The notes beneath the pieces are model-generated. The model was not told the DNA's origin and ran no database searches. It worked only from the letters and a program-made list of their open reading frames with translations. A DNA stretch of 64,000 nucleotides from Streptomyces sp. LaPpAH-108 (lineage in GTDB: Bacteria > Actinomycetota > Actinomycetes > Streptomycetales > Streptomycetaceae): contig NZ_KB891987.1 in NCBI RefSeq assembly GCF_000373625.1, forward strand, positions 62,001 through 126,000, read 5' to 3'. The position numbers and the translations under genes were made by a program. Shown here one piece after another: positions 62,323 to 64,000 of this stretch (the stretch's first letter is position 1; each line of letters starts with the position of its first letter).

Positions 62323-63330
62323 TCAGCCCGCCAGCGCCTTCCCGAACGCCCCCGCGCTCTGCCGTACGCCGCTGCAGTCCGTGGCCGCGTCGTCCGAGGC
62401 GGAATCGCCGTCCGCGCACGGCTGGTCGCGGAAGGACGACCACATCGACACCCAGCCGATCCCCTTCCGTTCGGCGAACCTCCGCACCTGCGCGGCGTCG
62501 GACAGGGTGAACGTCTCGCCCTGGACGTCGTTGACCCCGATCATCGAGGTGAGCGCCATGCCCTTCCAGGCGTCCGCGTCCGAGGTGCCGAAGATCTTCC
62601 GCAGCTGGGCGTGGGCGGCCGTCGCCGAGGTGACGGCGTAGTCGCCCATGTCGCCGGTGTACGACTCGCCGTAGTTCATGGTCATCAGGTTGACCGTGGA
62701 GACCTGGACGTCGTACGTGTTCGCCGACCTCAGCAGCGCCAGGCTGTCCGCGTCGAGCCCCGAGGGCATGACGGGAAGCGTGAACGACACCTTCAGGTCC
62801 GGGCGTTCCTTCTGGAGGGCGGCGATCGCCCGGGAACGCAGCGCGACCGACGCGGAGTCGGTGAGTTCCGTGCCCTCGATGTCGAAGTCGGCCTGAGTCG
62901 CGCCCGCCGCGTCCAGCGCCTTCCCGTACGCCGTCGCGAGCTGCGCGGCGCTGGTGCAGGCCGAGGCCAACTCCGTGCCGGAGGCGCCCCCGAAGGACAC
63001 CCGCACGGTCGCGCCGTCCGCCGTCAGCGCGTCGATCCGGGACTTCACGGCCGCGTCGCCGAGGGCGTACTCGCCGTTCCACCCGGGCGTGCACCCGCTG
63101 CCGTCGGAGATCACGAACGCCAGGTTGTACGTCGTCGGGGAGCCCGCCGCGTCGTTGGCGGACGGTGTCGTGGCGCTGACGTACGGCGCGAAGGAGGTGG
63201 CCGCCGCGGCCGACGTGGCGGCGGAAGGGGCGGGGGCGGACGGCGCGGCGGTGGAGCCCGAGGAGCACCCCGCGACCGCCAGAGTCAGCAGACAGGTGAG
63301 GCCCGCCGCGGCTCTCAGGACATTCCTCAT
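62323..63330 (-). CDS. Secreted GH18-like (chitinase-type) lipoprotein
   Basis: A 335-aa protein with lipobox VAGC after the signal sequence LTCLLTLAV, a Ser/Ala/Pro linker, and a GH18-like barrel: VRVSFGGASG (second conserved strand, SxGG), QADFDIEGTEL (the DxxDxDxE-type catalytic region with final Glu), and GIGWVSMWSSFRD near the end. The catalytic motif retains D-x-D-x-E spacing. Probably a chitinase or related glycosidase on the cell surface. Divergent from the membrane-protein gene at 63635. Confidence 0.85.
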   Translation of the reverse strand: MRNVLRAAAGLTCLLTLAVAGCSSGSTAAPSAPAPSAATSAAAATSFAPYVSATTPSANDAAGSPTTYNLAFVISDGSGCTPGWNGEYALGDAAVKSRIDALTADGATVRVSFGGASGTELASACTSAAQLATAYGKALDAAGATQADFDIEGTELTDSASVALRSRAIAALQKERPDLKVSFTLPVMPSGLDADSLALLRSANTYDVQVSTVNLMTMNYGESYTGDMGDYAVTSATAAHAQLRKIFGTSDADAWKGMALTSMIGVNDVQGETFTLSDAAQVRRFAERKGIGWVSMWSSFRDQPCADGDSASDDAATDCSGVRQSAGAFGKALAG

Positions 63331-63634
63331 CGCACACGCACCCGCTCTCGTGATTCACGTCGCGGCATCGGAACGCACTCCGCGCCGCCTCGAAAACCTC
63401 TCATGCGCGCCCGGCCGTCGAGAGGACCGGGAATTCACAGCGAACTCTGCGGTAGAGGGGGACCAACCGGGCAAACAGGACGACCATTCCGGGCAATCAA
63501 CCCGTTTCCCCTTCTCCTGGGCCGTGCGGGCACCCCCTGTATCTCACAGGAAGGTGACAGACCGGGCCGTTCCTCATGGGTAGCTCACAAGAACACAGAT
63601 GGTGGCCATATAAAGCCTCTCTACCGTCCGGGGA
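63331..63634. promoter_or_regulatory. Divergent promoter region between the GH18-like and membrane-protein genes
   Basis: 304 bases, no gene. ATATAA at 63608-63613, 22 bases before the ATG at 63635, is the best -10 candidate in an otherwise GC-rich stretch, for the rightward gene. The leftward promoter for the GH18-like gene should lie in 63340-63480; no clear boxes seen. Confidence 0.35.
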
Positions 63635-64000
63635 ATGCATTCCGAGACCGTCATCGAAAGCCGCGCCGCCGGGAGTGGTCGCCGTCGCAAACGCGGCAAC
63701 GGGACCTCCCCCGACGCGGGCCCCGTGTTCGTCGACACCTCCGGACGCCGGTCCAAGGTGCTGCGCCGCATCGGCCTGCTCGTCGGCACCGTCTGCCTCG
63801 GCTACACGGCGATCCTGGTCATGGCCTTCATGGGCTGGGGCACCTCGCTCACCCCGTCCTCGCTGCTGCCCTTCGACGGCGGGCAGAGCGCCCGGCGCCC
63901 CGGCTTCGAGCAGCCGGACGAGGCCCACCGGCCCACCGGCGTGCCGTCGCCCCCGGCCACCACCGGGCCGTCCGCCACGGGCCGGTCCGCCACCGCCCCG
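63635..64000 (+). CDS. Membrane protein, N-terminal part (gene runs off the window)
   Basis: An open frame of 122 codons from the ATG at 63635 to the window end. Residues 1-48 are basic and cytoplasmic (SGRRRKRGNG; TSGRRSKVLRRIG); residues about 49-70 form one membrane helix (LLVGTVCLGYTAILVMAFMG). The exterior begins with a Pro/Ser/Thr-rich linker (PSPPATTGPSATG). This is the head of a single-pass protein or of a larger enzyme whose domain lies beyond the edge; cell-envelope glycosyltransferase or deacetylase fusions start this way, but nothing decides it. Confidence 0.7.
   Translation, partial: MHSETVIESRAAGSGRRRKRGNGTSPDAGPVFVDTSGRRSKVLRRIGLLVGTVCLGYTAILVMAFMGWGTSLTPSSLLPFDGGQSARRPGFEQPDEAHRPTGVPSPPATTGPSATGRSATAP

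Overview
The window is high-GC actinobacterial DNA and almost certainly comes from a Streptomyces chromosome. The reasons are GTG starts, GTGA/ATGA stop-start overlaps, very GC-rich third codon positions, an AfsR-type regulator, a split futalosine (Mqn) menaquinone pathway, and the order hemL - phosphoglycerate mutase - deacetylase - resA/ccdA/resB/resC.

Layout. (1) 1-2862: the start of an ABC-transporter ATPase, a YceI-like protein and a NarL-type two-component pair. (2) About 2878-16961: an accessory island. Its left part is an AT-richer STAND-like ATPase gene (3244-6054), unlike everything around it. Next come a coupled XRE/TPR regulator and GNAT acetyltransferase, then a class I lanthipeptide cluster of the FxLD type: a 59-aa precursor with three Cys, a full-length LanB, a LanC, and a fused SpaB_C-like/isoaspartyl-methyltransferase enzyme, followed by an unknown helical protein. 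No transporter, leader protease or integrase is visible. The two ends of the island carry related copies of the 3' end of one gene: intact at 16962-17393, a stub of about 27 codons at 2878-2958. (3) 16962-26238: hemL, a histidine phosphatase, a Tat lipoprotein deacetylase and a System II cytochrome c maturation operon. (4) 26227-31177: a MerR regulator, a quinone-type oxidoreductase, an orphan condensation-fold enzyme, a fungal-type cytosine deaminase, an RlmA-like methyltransferase and a small membrane protein. (5) 31253-36399: menaquinone genes mqnL, mqnP, mqnM and mqnE with an Lrp/AsnC regulator. mqnP is flanked on both sides by short units that look like type I-E CRISPR repeats, and the spacer-like parts are partly complementary to mqnP itself. 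(6) 36474-40330: GNAT, a DUF4229-like membrane protein and a 934-aa SARP/NB-ARC/TPR regulator. (7) 40551-52571: a polymorphic-toxin locus, with a secreted DNRLRE/LamG protein, a 2270-aa RHS protein ending in a Hint domain and a toxin tip, a tiny candidate immunity gene, and decayed GntR-like and Barstar-like fragments. (8) 52584-64000: a lipoprotein, a long-chain acyl-CoA synthetase, a methyltransferase, a cold-shock protein, mqnA, a Ser/Thr kinase, a prepilin peptidase, mqnC, a short amidohydrolase-related protein, a GH18-like lipoprotein and the start of a membrane protein.

The core genes share a respiratory theme: haem precursor (HemL), cytochrome c maturation (ResABC/CcdA) and menaquinone (MqnA, C, E, L, M, P). 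The accessory genes concern peptide natural product synthesis, possible phage defence and contact-dependent competition. The most unusual observations are the CRISPR-like units around mqnP and the self-contained FxLD lanthipeptide island.
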